Of a stretch of DNA of 6,651 bases, positions 5,648 through 6,651 are shown piece by piece (position 1 is the stretch's first letter; every line of letters starts with the position of its first letter). The position numbers and the translations under genes were made by a program. The stretch is taken from NCBI GenBank assembly GCA_040877415.1, contig JBBDNV010000047.1, forward strand, positions 1-6,651, in the 5' to 3' direction. Origin of the DNA: JBBDNV01 sp040877415 (lineage in GTDB: Bacteria; Planctomycetota; Planctomycetia; Pirellulales; PALSA-1355). Under the pieces are notes generated by a model. The model was not told the DNA's origin, did not search any database, and was given only the letters and a program-made list of their open reading frames with translations.

Positions 5648-5740
5648 CGGCAGTCTTTGTCAAAGTAGACCTGGACCCCCGCTTTTGAGCGGGTCAATTC
5701 GCTTGGCATCGATCGTCCAACGCGCCAATAAGGACTGCCG
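5648..5740. repeat. 93-bp element bounded by an 11-bp inverted repeat
   Basis: CGGCAGTCTTT (5648-5658) and AAGGACTGCCG (5730-5740) pair at 10 of 11 positions, with one T-G. Inside lies a second hairpin: GACC-[CC]-CGCT (5674-5683), loop TTTG, AGCGGGTC (5688-5695). No target-site duplication is evident at the edges (TTATC to the left, TAGTG to the right), and there is no coding capacity. A REP doublet, a MITE-like relic or a structured RNA are the options. Confidence 0.45.
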
Positions 5741-5757
5741 TAGTGCGGTGCTCCTCC

Positions 5758-5781
5758 ACCAGCCCGACGCGCCAGCGAGGG
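5758..5781 (+). repeat. Planctomycete-type short dispersed repeat (TSPTRQRG)
   Basis: ACCAGCCCGACGC followed directly by GCCAGCGAGGG. In one forward frame it reads TSPTRQRG, a peptide I recall as recurring in spurious proteins across planctomycete genomes because the DNA is highly repeated. The element can fold: CCC and CGC pair with GCG and GGG around a GCCA loop, leaving an uneven GA/A internal bulge, which is REP-like. Only one copy is present here, so its repeat status is established knowledge or memory and is not shown by the window itself. Confidence 0.5.
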
Positions 5782-5838
5782 TTCTTCTTAGGTAGGTCGA
5801 CTCTCATCACGCGTGAATATCGTCTCCCGACGACATCG

Positions 5839-6327
5839 TCACTCGGGATGAAAGAAGCTCAGGTGCAGCTCGGCGTGGCGCACGTTAAGCTTGATCCACT
5901 CTTCGTGCGTCAGCGGGCCGAAGAATGGATTGGCAACCGTGGGCGCCTCATGTGTCAGCCGCTCGAACGCCTGCCGGCATTGTGCCAGGCCCTGGTCGGT
6001 CGGGATCAGGGCCACGCCGTAGGTGCCGCCGGGCATATTGGGAATACTGAGCCCGGGCATGAGTCCCTTGCGGAGAAACCGCGCCTTGATCCACGGCGCC
6101 ATCATTCTCAGGAACCACGGCGCACGGGGCACCGGCGGGTAGCCGTCGAGCGGCGCAGCCGCCCAAAACGCAAGGTGGCCCAGCGCCTGGCCTAGCGTCC
6201 AGTTGCCGGTCGCCCGCAACGTGCCCGCTCGCTCGGCCGCCGCCAGGTGCTCGCCGTCGACAATTGCTTCAGCCAGACTGTCAAACGCCAGCACCCGCCG
6301 TCCGCGAACTTTTTTGGTATTGATCAT
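5839..6327 (-). CDS. DUF1569 family protein, DinB-like fold
   Basis: The 162-residue product matches the DUF1569 family. It opens with GRRVLAFDSLAEAIVDGEHL (residues 9-28), then GNWTLGQALGHLAFW (41-55) with H51, then P59-LDGYP and a C-terminal RHAELHLSFFHP with H151 and H155. H51, H151 and H155 are placed as the metal-binding histidine triad of the DinB/YfiT four-helix fold. Members are thought to be metal-dependent enzymes or thiol-transferase relatives, but no reaction is established for DUF1569. The protein is complete and close to the usual family length. A GGAG ribosome site (6338-6335) lies 7 bases before the ATG. There is no signal peptide or membrane helix. The gene stands alone: its stop is about 550 bases from the next minus-strand start, so it is probably a separate transcript. 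Confidence 0.85.
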   Translation of the reverse strand: MINTKKVRGRRVLAFDSLAEAIVDGEHLAAAERAGTLRATGNWTLGQALGHLAFWAAAPLDGYPPVPRAPWFLRMMAPWIKARFLRKGLMPGLSIPNMPGGTYGVALIPTDQGLAQCRQAFERLTHEAPTVANPFFGPLTHEEWIKLNVRHAELHLSFFHPE

Positions 6328-6483
6328 CGACGGTCTCCGCGTGGCTTCGCTTACTTCCCGAACGCTAGAGTCGAGCCCACCCTTCTTCAGCGGTGACCGC
6401 GGCGACGCAGACCGTCTCGAAATACTTGGCAGATGGGTTAGGGTAGGCTTTGACCGTGATAAGAGCGTCGCGTTGCAACTATT
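6328..6483. other. Upstream region of the DUF1569 gene
   Basis: Apart from the ribosome site, the only structure I see is GCGGTGACCGC at 6390-6400, an 11-base palindrome around a central G. It lies about 65 bases upstream of the start and could be a regulator site. No convincing -10/-35 pair is visible on the minus strand. Confidence 0.25.
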
Positions 6484-6583
6484 CGCTGGTCATACATGCA
6501 CAATCTGAACGGACGAATTAAAGGGACGAATTACGCTGGTCATACATGCACAATCTGAACGGACGAATTAAAGGGACGAATTA
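6484..6583. repeat. Exact 50-bp tandem duplication with nested GGACGAATT motifs
   Basis: Bases 6484-6533 and 6534-6583 are identical over all 50 positions, with mismatches at once outside. Each unit contains GGACGAATT twice (6511 and 6524; 6561 and 6574). The last motif is followed by AAAGGGGACGGGAGGG (to 6598). The related sequence GGACGAATT-C-GGGACGGGAG occurs at 4482-4501. Purine-rich AATTAAAGGGGAC tags of this sort are familiar from genomes carrying REP-associated tyrosine transposases. Perfect identity implies a recent duplication or ongoing slippage. Confidence 0.75.
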
Positions 6584-6651
6584 AAGGGGACGGGAGGGCT
6601 CTGTAGAAAACCTGGAGGATGACAAGAATCATCGCATTGTGTGTGAGGGCC
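6584..6651. other. Right edge, no supportable gene
   Basis: The end of the repeat tag (to 6598) is followed by about 50 bases without a clear signal. A plus-strand ATG at 6619 opens a frame to the edge (MTRIIALCVRA), but the GGAGG before it abuts the ATG with no spacing. Confidence 0.3.

Noticed and set aside
5042..5668. Two long overlapping plus-strand frames (from 5042 and 5049)
   Set aside because: They cover the minus-strand promoter, inverted repeat and 66-residue gene, are Arg/Ser-rich with no domain, and lack ribosome sites.
5485..5709. 74-codon minus-strand frame
   Set aside because: It runs through the 93-bp inverted-repeat element, has no good ribosome site, and shows no family resemblance.
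5743..6195. 150-codon plus-strand frame beginning in the TSPTRQRG repeat
   Set aside because: Most of it is antisense to the DUF1569 gene; the opening peptide comes from the dispersed repeat.
6484..6583. Possible CRISPR array
   Set aside because: The two 50-bp units abut with no unique spacer between them; it is a tandem duplication.
6619..6651. Plus-strand ATG opening MTRIIALCVRA at the right edge
   Set aside because: The GGAGG before it touches the ATG with no spacing, and only 11 codons are visible.

Overview
This is a GC-rich bacterial window. It most resembles a planctomycete of the Pirellulales type, for three reasons. A short repeat at 5758-5781 (CCAGCCCGACGC then GCCAGCGAGGG, reading TSPTRQRG in one frame) is one I recall as highly dispersed in those genomes. 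The gene content (vanadium haloperoxidase, DUF1569/DinB-like protein, S12-type serine hydrolase with a membrane tail, nucleotidyltransferase plus tiny partner) fits such genomes. The genes are loosely spaced, with repeat-rich gaps. The assignment rests on memory of these families, not on a search.

Layout from left to right. On the minus strand, 75-1487 encodes a vanadium-dependent haloperoxidase/PAP2-fold enzyme with all active-site motifs visible. A possible next gene starts 15 bases downstream of its stop and runs off the left edge. A gap of about 690 bp (1488-2178) separates it from the divergent plus-strand gene. This gap holds a possible minus-strand promoter, a perfect hairpin, a small possibly decayed ORF, and a terminator-like stem-loop. 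The plus-strand gene, 2179-4242, encodes an exported beta-lactamase-fold serine hydrolase (SxxK, YSD, HTG) with a four-helix membrane tail.

That gene converges on a minus-strand pair. First in the pair is a 66-residue protein (5285-5085). It overlaps by ATGA with a 190-residue nucleotidyltransferase (5088-4516). The pair has a good sigma-70-like promoter and a perfect 10-bp inverted repeat just downstream of the -10 box. Upstream of it lie a 93-bp element bounded by inverted repeats and the planctomycete-type repeat, then a minus-strand DUF1569 protein (6327-5839). The right edge carries an exact 50-bp tandem duplication built on a GGACGAATT motif that recurs at 4482.

The genes do not form one obvious pathway. 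The convergent and downstream gaps are rich in hairpins and short repeats of the REP/BIME kind. The most system-like unit is the nucleotidyltransferase pair, which has the architecture of a toxin-antitoxin or guard module. Nothing in the sequence alone proves that activity.
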